Of a DNA stretch of 64,000 nt, positions 54,726 through 64,000 are shown in pieces (within the stretch, counting starts at the first letter, position 1; each line of letters begins with the position of its first letter). Position numbers and translations under genes: made by a program. The notes beneath the pieces were generated by a model. It made no database searches and was not told the DNA's origin. It saw only the letters and a list, made by a program, of their open reading frames with translations. The DNA is from Tetrapyrgos nigripes (taxonomy: Eukaryota; Basidiomycota; Agaricomycetes; Agaricales; Campanellaceae): assembly GCA_013368315.1 (NCBI GenBank), contig JAACJM010000024.1, positions 372,001-436,000 on the forward strand, in the 5' to 3' direction.

Positions 54726-55812
54726 TGTAACGACGCCTTTAAATGACCTTGGATGGGGTGGAGGAAGCAATAGTGATTCAGAGAGCGGCTCTTGACGACT
54801 TTCGACGGTTGCTGAGGGAAGGTAAACGCGTCTGAAGCTTGTCGTGGTTGATGGGCTTGTAGTCGTCGACAGCGAAGGGAATGAATCATGACGTACTTCA
54901 ATGCGTCAGTTGAGATGGCAGTGTGCGGGCATTTCGGAGCGCTGAGGTGTAAAAGTTAGAACCCGTGAGAACCTTTGGTACTCAATTGAGGGGTCGACAT
55001 AAGTTAACTCGGCCTAAAGGGCCTCGTAACAATCACGTGAGATTTCCGCGACCTCACAAAAGTGCCGGATTTTGTTTCGCCGACAGTGATCGACTGTCAT
55101 CACTACTCTCGCGAAAGACTGGTTGCGAGTCTACGTTTTCGGCAATTGGGTCTCAGACTCTTACAAACGATGCTCTCGCTCGGCCAACGTTCTCTCAATC
55201 CTCTTCAGTGGAATATTCAACTCATTCTTCGCCAAATTGCCAAGATCTCACCCGGCCTAACGTTTCGTGTACTGATATGAGTACAATAAACTGGTCCATG
55301 TCGAAAAGAACGGGCGCTGAAAGAATGCCAGGCACTCCTTGGAGCATATAACCCTCAAAGCCGCCATTCCTCTCCATAAGGCTATCCTCATTTCAACATC
55401 ACTCAATAAAATGCCAATCTATGTCCGTGAAGATGGGTCTGAGAGCTCCTGTAAGTGCGTTCGACGTCAGCCAAAGCGCTCACAGCAACTGACTTGAGGA
55501 CCACTCACTTTCATTACATTTTTTCTCAATGATTATACCTCTTCCAATCCTGTTTCTGGCAAAGGTTCCTGGAGCAATGGATCGTCGTTGTGCACCTGGG
55601 TGCATCCGACGGAACCAGTGTAGCGAATGAAAATTCCTTGGTCCGGACACTAGCGGACACTACATACTAATTATTTCGACCCCGTCCCCATCCCGCCCAA
55701 TCCCCGCCCGCCACCACGGTAGTGGGAAATTGAACAGGGTACGAGGAAGAGGTCATTTGAACTTCGACTGCAATGGATGAGGATCCGACCGTACTCCTTT
55801 CTCTTTCCACCC
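54726..55812. other. Intergenic region right of the MULE
   Basis: No coding pattern was followed. A C-rich stretch (ccccgtccccatcccgccc) occurs near 55680-55700. Confidence 0.35.
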
Positions 55813-57779
55813 ATGTCCAACTCTCTGACTGTCAGGTACCTACACTACGAAGAACTTGGCCTCCGAAATATAGTCGTTCATATTAACGCAACTTGCAACA
55901 ACCTTCTACAGGCTATTGCTTCAGATGCATACCCCAAGCCACATAGCGCCGCGTTGACCATTTGGAGGGTGCGTGCATGTCCCCGGATCTCGGTAAGGCG
56001 CAGCTGACAGTGTCAAATAGCCACAGACACCACTTTCTGGCTTAGCTACGCCCAACGAGCTGAGAGTACGTTTCAAGACCTCCAAACCAGTGGAACAGAC
56101 TTGTACTCGTATCGATCTTACCATGCTCGTCCGTGATCTCCTGGAGTTGAAATATGAATCGCCACAAGGTGATTGCGTGCCAATTGTCTCGTTTTCGGGC
56201 AGGGTCTCTACTGCTGAAGTCTCTGAGAGTCCTGGTCTCCTTGTTTCAGGCACGCGTATTTTCCTTGTATCACTGGCTGTTTACTGATAATCTTCGTCTA
56301 GCCTTTCATCAAAGCGTGCTGAGAGTTGAGAAAGAGCGACTCGGACCTCCGCGTCCTTGTGCTTGTGCGCAGAACCAGGCCGGCAGTGACACTAATGGTC
56401 GCGATTTATCCATGGTCACTACGCCTGTCGAACTCTACCATCCCGCCTTCTTGCACTTTCTTCAAGACGTCGAGACCAATGCCCTATCGCCTTCTCCTGA
56501 AATATCAGCGGATACTGTGGCTCTTATGACGTGCATCATAGCTAACTCCAGTTCTCCAAGTCGGAAGGAGAGTACGGTGGATCAACTACTGGCGGTTCTG
56601 GGCATATCCAGGGGTTTTGTTCCGAACGGGTCAGATCCGACTCCGTCTCCTTCATCTGTCATCTTGTACCCTTCTACGTCACGCAAAGCTGCGCTTGCTG
56701 CTATCGTCATAGAAGGGTTGAAGTTTGGTTCAAGCAACGACCCTACTGCAGAGGTCTTTTAGGTGTATAAGAAGTTATGGGCTCAGCCTGAGGTAAGGAT
56801 TGGACTCGTCTGTCGGTTTGCGCTAGAATTCTGAGGATCCACTTTTCCAGAGGCGAAGATGGATGGAATCCTCGTCATCTCCTACTTTCCTCATCGCCTT
56901 CACAGGGTCCTGGCTCTGCATCTACGGCGCCATCTGGACGACTAAACCTATCATACAACGCCTGACGGATATGATGTGGATGGGAATCTCCCCGCTTCTG
57001 AACGAGAACAAACTGTCAAGAATTGCAGGCACACTCTCATCTGCCAGACAAGGCATCGATAAATTGAAGCGTTTCTATGAAGACCTGGAACTTGGCAGTC
57101 CTTCCCTAAACGACAAACATCCCCACGCTTCTATCCTTCTGTGACGACTTACCCATGCCCACGACGTCCTGGAAAGCATATCGAGTTTGAATACGTGGAG
57201 CCTATGGAGAAGGAAACGCACATATGTATGACATATAGAGCGAGGACTACCCCATCTCCATATGCCGACGAAGGTACTGCCCCTCGAGACATTATTGTCA
57301 AGTTTGTGCGGACATATAACGAAGACGCTCATCGTCTTCTAACTTCCCACGGCCTTGCGCCCGAGTTATTCTATCGCGGACCACTTTCACCAAATTCCGA
57401 ATTGTCCATGGTCGTCATGGATTACTTCCCAGGCGAAACCCTAACTTCTATCTCTTTGTCTATGGAGAACTGCGATTATCTTGGAGTGAAGAAGGCCTTG
57501 GACGTGTTGCATGAAGCAGGGTTTGTTTTCGGGGATTTGGGGCCTAATGTCCTCGTTCGGAGAGGTGGTGGCTATGAAGGAGCCATCGAAGGAGAGTCCG
57601 GAGAGGTGAAAGTAGTGCTGGTTAACTTTGCTCGGGCTGGAAGGGCTGGCATAGCGAGGTATCCGGCATTTTTGACTTCAATGATGTTGTATCCGGAAGG
57701 TGCGGGCCCGTGGAAGGAGATTAGGAAGGAGCATGATGATTGGATGTTGGAGAGTTTGAGGAGGCCGGTTGAGTGCTGA
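55813..57779 (+). pseudogene. FunK1-like kinase gene, disrupted
   Basis: Exons 55813-55968, 56021-56255, 56302-56792 and 56851 onward can be joined. Pieces read MSNSLTVRYLHYEELGLRNI, then YHPAFLHFLQDVETN, LKFGSSNDPTAEV, YKKLWAQPE, SPTFLIAFTGSWLCIYGAIW, IIQRLTDMMWMG, then RFYPSVTTY, HIEFEYVEPMEKET, the kinase-like core VMDYFPGETL and LHEAGFVFGDLGPNVLVR. This order is typical of agaricomycete kinase-like proteins related to FunK1. Two lesions are visible: TAG at 56760-56762 in place of a codon before VYKKLWAQPE, and a frameshift in a C run near 57121 between NDKHP and PRFYPS. In addition, the catalytic-loop FGD is kept but the metal-binding DFG position reads VNFARAG, with Asn for Asp. It was probably already a pseudokinase or is decaying. 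Confidence 0.7.
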
Positions 57780-59109
57780 AGTTACATGGACCTTCGTGTA
57801 CTTCGTAGATCTTTTTGTACGCTTTTTGTATGCAATCGTTGCTAGACAGGTTCAGGCTATATATTAAATTATTATTACTTTGCGTGAGTGCGGATGAACT
57901 TACGGGTCACACCACATCTATATCTTGTCTGTCTAGACACCCAGGGCAAAGCAGATGTCGGACACATCCCACACCCTCAGGGCACACTCTTTGATGTCTT
58001 CACTAATATGTTGGTTTCCCATAGCAGATTGATGACCAGAGGTAGCAGCACAACAGGAATATTGACGAGGACGTGGCAGTAAGGTCTGATTACTATAAAA
58101 AGTATACGTACGCGCTACACTGTCGCCTACTACACACGGCGTTTCTCATTATACCATATAAGGACATATCAGTATTCCCTGTCCTTCAAAATATCTCCTG
58201 GCCACCTTGCTTGATCATGAAGTCGGCCAAGCTTCCACTGATTCGGATTCGGATGATCCGGCGGTCCATTCTGCATTGTAAATACCGTATGTACTAATGC
58301 ATCTTTGCACATCATATCTTCGGAATCACAGATCCTCCGCAACGACTTTAAAATCAAACCCAATATCCGACCACCGAGGACAAGGCTGGGGAAGATATCG
58401 CCATAAGTCGCTCCTCGTCGTACATGATAAGGCTTCCTGCATAAATCATGGAGTGGAGGATACCACCGACGGTGGCACCGCGTAGGACGAGAGCCATGGC
58501 CGATGGTTCAAAAGTTTGAGTATATCCTGAAGGACGGTGAGAAGATATTTCAGAGATTCCAGTACCTGCTCATAATGATCAATGTTTTCTCCAAGGTTCG
58601 CGAGTCGACGAGGATTGAGAAGAACCCTGAACCAGGAGGAAGAGAATGATATGAAATTGTGTTTCAGAATGATATTTCGGATGAAGCCTTTGACGCTGTC
58701 ATCCTCACAGCTCTAAGAGCACGCTGTAGTGCTGAGCCCTTAACGAGACAGCGATGGGTTGTTTGGTACCTCCGTGGAGAAAAAGGAGAAGAGCCAGCGA
58801 TGGTCCCAGGAGCGAGTTATGATGGTCCGGCGGTATTGCGAGGGGAAGGGGCCAGGTTCTCTGCGCAAAGTGTTGGAGCTACGTTGAGTGATATGAACAC
58901 TGTCCTTCATGGAAGGGATGCGAATGTTCTAAGGTGTACGCGAGGACACGAATTGCCAAGGGAAATAGATCGGGACGCTGTTGAATAGATTTTAAGAGTT
59001 ATCAGAGTTGCAGCCTTGCAGAAAGCCTGGCTCGAAAAACAATGCCTTCCTCTGTCTTCGCTTCATGTTCCAAGACACAACGGCAGATCAAAATCCAGGA
59101 CCACTGTTT
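57780..59109. other. Region with possible decayed genes
   Basis: Both strands carry ORFs of up to 109 codons (for example 58659-58988 plus, and 58169-58363 minus with LVHTVFTMQNGPPDHPNPNQ). None has a recognisable domain or consistent splice extension. They may be remnants. Confidence 0.3.
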
Positions 59110-61842
59110 CACTTTATTACGCATTGCCGTCTCTCATTTGGGTTTTGAGCAGTGTTGATGTTATAGGACAGGGCCGGTTTCAAGTATAACATCGCGAGGT
59201 CCAGGTCCTTGGTAGGGTGAGGGGGTTCTAGAGACTCGGGAGCTGGAGCTGGAGCGGTAGAATGTTCGTATAGTTCGTCAACGGAGACCTTCATCCACTG
59301 TGATCTATTGCCGTAAGGAACATCATAGAGTTTCTGCCTCAGTTGTACCTCGGTTGAGTCATTGCGCTGGAGCTCGACGACGCATGACGATAAATCCTGA
59401 GTAAAGAAAGAAGAGCTGTCAAAGACTGCGGTGACAGTGTACACGGTACATGAGGTTATGGTTTGGTAAGAGTTTAGTTTGGTTTAGTGGCTATGTCATG
59501 TTGGTCCTCCTCCGTCATATAGTATATACTCATTCTCCTCAGCTCACATCCCAGGATAATCCCAGGCTAGTCCCAGGATGCTATGCAGCAATTTACGCAG
59601 AGAAGTACCAGAGGCATCTTGGGGTACTATGACCTAGGGTGAGCGTCGGTATCTGGGGTTGATCTGGCGGCGGTTGGTATCAGGTATTCCTATCATCTTT
59701 ACTAGCCATCACCGCTCCGAAGGAGCTAAATCGGTACCTAATACGCACGCACGAACGGTTTCTTAGCCTTCCAGTCCAGCTGTTGAGACCTCAAGAGCTT
59801 CCCATTGCAATAGAAGAGAGGCTTCTCCGGCGCTCCTTTTAGCTGTAAGTTTCGGTGCCATGGACACAGCATCATGTAACAGCACTTGGGTCTTCTCCCG
59901 TACTAAGTACCAGTGATATATGCGCCGGCATCAGGTTTAGATGCTCGCCTTTTCCACGCAGCTCTACAACCTCTACAACACTGCAGGAGCTAGGGAAGGA
60001 ACATTAGATCCGAGATACAGGCAACGTTAAATTGGGGTTACGGTGCAGAACAAGAGTGAACGTTGCAATCAGAGCTACCGTCCCCAGAATCCATATAGCT
60101 GTGGAAGGTCCTTGGGTATCCAGTGTACATCAACTTCGATGTTATCACGATTTGGCATGCAGAGAAGGTTTCACAAGGTGTGCGCTGGGGTGTTTCAAAC
60201 TTTCCGACGAGCTGACTGACGCTCACCAGAGTAGATCAAAGAATGCTACTGTGTTTTGGGAAGCAACGCCTCCCGAAATGAAACGACTTAGCAATCTGGA
60301 TCCCAATGACTTCGAGGAATCCGCGGAATTTTCAGAAACTTGCTGGAATATGTGATGAATGACTCTTTTGTTCTGAAACCCTTTCATCCATGCGGATGTC
60401 AGTGTGGCTCAGGGTCCAGGTAAATGGCTGATCATTTGCTGCATAGATATGGTTCTGAGTCGGACTGACTTTCTCTTTTTTAGAGCACTAACCAAATATC
60501 GGAAGTCTTGTGATCGAATCAGAAGTACGAACTTGGTCTTGGCAGGGTGGAAGCGGAAGTATGTGCCTCCCATCCTCCGGTCAGTTTTATCTTACGCAAA
60601 CCCCAGGGCAACGGAGATGAAATCAAAGACATAGGCCAAGGAGTAGAGGGCCTCCATGCGAGAGCAGGCGTTTGTGGCTTTGGCTCGGCCTTACTTGTTG
60701 GGATTCATTATATGAACAGAGGTTCATTTTTCGCGCGACGCGTCAAGACTTGTCACCAATAGGCCAGATCAATTTTTTTCACCAGAAGTACGCAAGCTAG
60801 CTCAGAGAGCTCCTATGTGTCAATCCTGTATCTGGCTCCCCCGCGGCGTACTCTCGAGTGTCCGTCCGCAAGTGACTCCCCATAGCTAGGCTACCTACAG
60901 TCTAATATCTATTGATTGTATACGCAGATTTTCAAGATGATGGCACGCCATGGGAGATGAATGATAGCGTTCCGAGTGAGTTCCGAGCTGCTCTTCAAGT
61001 CTCCCACTGTCTGGATGCTGACTCCTCTCAAACAGCGGAACTTGAGGAAGCTCCATCTACTAAAGAACAGGACGTCAAATTTTCAACAGCTCTGGAGCTC
61101 GCGTCGCCGCTATATCTTTCTATCTCATGGCCGAATGTGTAGGCGCGATCGAGATGCCAGATTGCCCTACACCTGAAATTCTGCAAGTTTTGGACTCAGG
61201 GTACTATGCACGTTTTACGAAAATACTTTTGACTTATCGTGTACTCACGTTTATTAACTCCAGTCATTCGTTCCTATCGCTCTCTCTAAGGGCAACTGTA
61301 TACTAGAGAGGCAGCACCGTGTAGGATTGTATCAGCAGAGTCGACCATCTCGTACGAAATATGTATGCGAAGCAGGCGACCAAGCACTTCCTCCCGGACT
61401 GTCGTTTCACCTGTTTCTTTTTGGCCCTGTGCTCCTTTTCATACTGACTATTGATCGCAGCAGTGGGCGCTAACTACTGACTCTGTGCTATCTTTGGAAC
61501 TCCCTTAGTTGACATTGGACAATTATGACGGAACTTCTAGCTTCACTCGAAGTTTTTGCATAATGCATATGATAGTGTATCATTATGTACTTATGTCTCA
61601 TGTTGTCGGAAATTGAGCCTCGCCCAAAAAGACGTCAGCCAAAATGTAGATGGAAGTGAGACGGGACCTAGCACGCTTTTCCAGCGACCTCCACAGTCCA
61701 CTATCGAAATGATGGTAAGTACTTCCGTTCTTCGGGTCTTTCTTTGTCATCTCAGACTTTGCGGTTAACCTGGTTTTTTGCAGTTCATACCAGATACAAA
61801 GGTCTGGGGATCTAGGATACTCAGATCATTAAGTGTTTGGTC
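59110..61842. repeat. Dispersed repeat, copy R2
   Basis: It aligns collinearly with R1 and R3. Exon-like blocks include DFQDDGTPWEMNDSVPSEFR, ADSSQTAELEEAPS, MPDCPTPEILQVLDS, and a pair of blocks (STIEMM, then PDTKVWGSRI) split by a canonical intron at about 61714-61783. A hydrophobic stretch follows (SLFNGLLFTLDFGVCVAFYC). The minus strand of 59109-59444 is also open (VFDSSSFFTQDLSSCVVELQ), and this part is echoed in R1 at about 44030-44110. Family unknown. Confidence 0.6.
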
Positions 61843-62529
61843 TCTTTTCAACGGACTGTTATTTACGTTGGACTTCGGAGTTTGTGTAGCCTTTTATTGC
61901 CTGTTTATGTATCGCGTTTGTTACAATACTGTCTTGAAGTGTTAACCTTTTTGTATAAGCAGAATATAGAAAGCCCGTGCACTAGCAAGTCTCGAGACCT
62001 TTTCAATTTGCGAGGTTGTGACACAGAGCGCAACTTCCTTTTTTGGGTGACCGGATTGCCTAACGCGGCTTTCTTTTTTTTTGTATCCCTCTTCTTTCTT
62101 GCATTCACACGCCAAGCTCACAGCTCATATTGTGGCAAGAAGACCGCATACTGTCCTGGATATAATCGTATCTCCGATAGCACTTTGGTGAGCAAACCCT
62201 TCGTTTGTGTCTCGAAAACTCGCGTTCTGAGCAGGTCACCTATTCGGCGCTCGCTGCACAGTCACATCCCATACTCAAGTCCCGGGGCCGTTCTTTTGAA
62301 GAAGAGTAGAAAGACTACACATTCATTGTGGTTCATTCGAGTCAGGACAGATTGAAACAAGTCTTAGTCTGGTAGTGCGCAATCCTTGCTTTATCTTTTC
62401 AAAACGCTGTATTCTGACACCAGCCGACTCATTTGCGTTCAGGGTCGACGAAGAAGACAATGAATATCCTGGACTTACTGCTCACCAACCTTAGCACGTA
62501 CACTGCGGATGTCCACCATGTATCTCAGT
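61843..62529. other. Spacer between repeat copies R2 and R3
   Basis: An open stretch of 172 codons overlaps it (61837-62355 plus), but its composition and lack of splice or domain support argue against a gene. Confidence 0.3.
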
Positions 62530-64000
62530 TAGTACCGTCGTACAGGCTGAAGAAGCTGGTCAGAGTTTGGTGACTATGTCAACCCTGGCACGTCGTTCTC
62601 CGTCCGTCATGTATACTCATTCTACTCGGCTCACGTCCCAGGGTGCTATCCACCAATCTGATGCAGCAAAATACTAGAGGCATCTCGAGGTACTATGACC
62701 TAGGAGTGCACCCGTATCTAGTGGCGGTTGGTAGTACCAGGTAAATATTCCTATCAGCCATCATCGTTCCGAAGGAGCTGAATCAGTACACAATAGGCAC
62801 GCACGAACGCTCTGAAGCACTCCTCCAAATGACCAGTTTCCCAGCCTTCCAGTCATGCTGTCAAAATCTCAATCCCGTCAGACCTCCCCCAGACAGACTT
62901 GATGCTACCCTCGCTTAATCAATGCCGTTGCTGACCCATCGCGACAGAGCCTGATAGAGCGCCTTCCATACAGTTGTTTTTGGTTTCCTGTGTCTTGGAT
63001 CCAACATTCCTTTCCAGGCTTCCCCGGTGCCGTAGAGGCTGTAGAGTTGTGGGGAAGGCAAGCGCCTGTTGAACCTGATGCCGGCGCCTATGTGGTAGTG
63101 TACGTAACGGGAGAAGTCCCTGTCGCATGATGCTGTTACGGTGCAGAACAAGAATGGATGCTCGAACCAGGGCTACAGTCCCTGGGCCAGATAGCTGTGG
63201 ATGGGTTCCTTGTGTAGGCAGTGTATATCAACTTTGAGATCATCGCGATTTGGCTGCAGAGAAGGCTTCACAAGGTGTGCACTGGGTCAGTGTTTCAAAC
63301 CTACCGACGAGCTGACTGATGCTCAGCAAAGTAGATCAAAGGCCACTGTGTTTAACGCAGATGTCAGTATGGCTCAGGGTCCAAGTAAATGGTTGATCAT
63401 CTGCTACATAGGCGTGGTTCTGACTTTCTCTTCCAGAGCACCACGCAAATATCGGAAGTCTTGCGACCGAATCAGAACTACGAACTTGGTCTCAGGGTCG
63501 AAGCAGAAGTCTGTGCCTCCCATCATCCGGTCAGTTTTACCTTACGCAATCGCCAGGGCAACGGAGAAGAAACCAAAGACGTGGGCCAAGGAGTAGAGGG
63601 CCTCCATACGAGTTTGTGACTTTGGCTCTGCCTTACTTGTTACGACTAAGTATGTGAACAGAGGATCATTTTCCGCGTCAATAGGCCAGGTCAACCTTTT
63701 CACCGAAAGTACACAAGCTAACCTGGAGAACTTCTTATGCGGACTGTGTGTCAGTCTTGTATTTGGCTCTCCCGGGGCATACTCCCAAGGGTCAGTCAGT
63801 GTGTCCCCGTAGCTAGGCTACCTACAGTCTATTGATTATCTACGCAGACCTTCCAATATGGTGGCACGCTATGGGAGATGAATGATAAGGTTTCGAGTCA
63901 GTCCGAGATGTTCTTGTCTATCACTGTCTCGATGCTGACTCCTCTCAAACAGCCGGACTGGAGGAAGCCTCATCTGGGCCCTGGGGACAAGACGGCACCG
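62530..64000. repeat. Dispersed repeat, copy R3 (cut by the window end)
   Basis: It is collinear with R1 and R2 and in the same orientation. Blocks include STTQISEVLRPNQNYELGLR, VEAE, then GNGEETKDVGQGVEGLHT, and FQYGGTLWEMNDKVSS. About 100 bp present in R1 and R2 before the AQGP block is deleted here. It continues past the right edge. Confidence 0.6.

Noticed and set aside
58169..58988. ORFs on both strands between the kinase pseudogene and repeat R2
   Set aside because: I tried P450, methyltransferase and lipase patterns without a convincing match.
61837..62355. 172-codon ORF
   Set aside because: T-rich composition, no domain, and its start overlaps the end of repeat copy R2; likely chance.
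1..64000. CRISPR arrays, operons, ribosome-binding sites, rRNA genes
   Set aside because: None seen; the gene structure is eukaryotic.

Overview
The window is from a filamentous basidiomycete, most likely an agaricomycete (mushroom-forming) genome. Genes on both strands are cut by many short introns (about 47-60 nt) with GT-AG ends. The gene content is typical of that group: expanded F-box/LRR families, FAD-dependent monooxygenase arrays, FunK1-like kinase genes, and DUF6589, hAT and MULE transposons. No operons, ribosome-binding sites, CRISPR arrays, rRNA genes or convincing tRNA genes were seen.

Layout. (1) 1-3,100 is a conserved housekeeping block. It holds the 3' end of a membrane-protein gene, a proteasome-assembly-chaperone-like gene on the minus strand, and a divergent Cdc4/Mlc1-type essential myosin light chain gene sharing a 125-bp promoter. 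(2) 3,600-15,130 is a tandem array in which F-box genes (minus strand) alternate with three FAD monooxygenase paralogues (plus strand). One F-box copy carries a nonsense codon and another is only a relic. Two MITE-like elements and a perfect 130-bp direct repeat lie upstream of the first monooxygenase. (3) 15,250-25,950 holds a 3-beta-HSD/sterol-dehydrogenase-like gene, a decayed F-box pseudogene, an LEA-2-like membrane protein gene, and a Ser/Pro-rich single-pass membrane protein gene. (4) 26,104-29,875 is a LARP1-type La-motif RNA-binding protein gene with a GC-AG intron inside the La motif. (5) 31,600-34,330 holds a cyclase-family pseudogene, a micro-exon-rich carboxymuconolactone-decarboxylase-family gene, and an F-box relic.

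(6) 34,789-64,000 is mostly mobile or decayed DNA. A hAT (DUF659-type) transposase gene is cut at its 5' end by a 6.5-kb element (37,325-43,828). That element has about 34-bp inverted repeats and a flanking TA. It carries a RecQ-like helicase gene, a DUF6589 gene and a small accessory ORF, all pointing inward. It is followed by a 907-bp element with a clear 5-bp target duplication, a Tyr/Pro-rich gene, and a complete MULE (50,273-54,725) with about 270-bp inverted repeats and an open 978-residue transposase gene. The MULE's left repeat contains a nested 449-bp Tc1/IS630-like element. Beyond it lie a FunK1-like kinase pseudogene and two copies of a three-copy dispersed repeat; the third copy is at 44.0-46.6 kb.

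The strongest lead for an undescribed system is the helicase/DUF6589 element. It has boundaries, inverted repeats and inward-facing genes, but I recognise no classical transposase in it. DUF6589 is the obvious candidate recombinase. Exon joins were worked out by hand from splice consensus and frame continuity; no alignment or database search was run.
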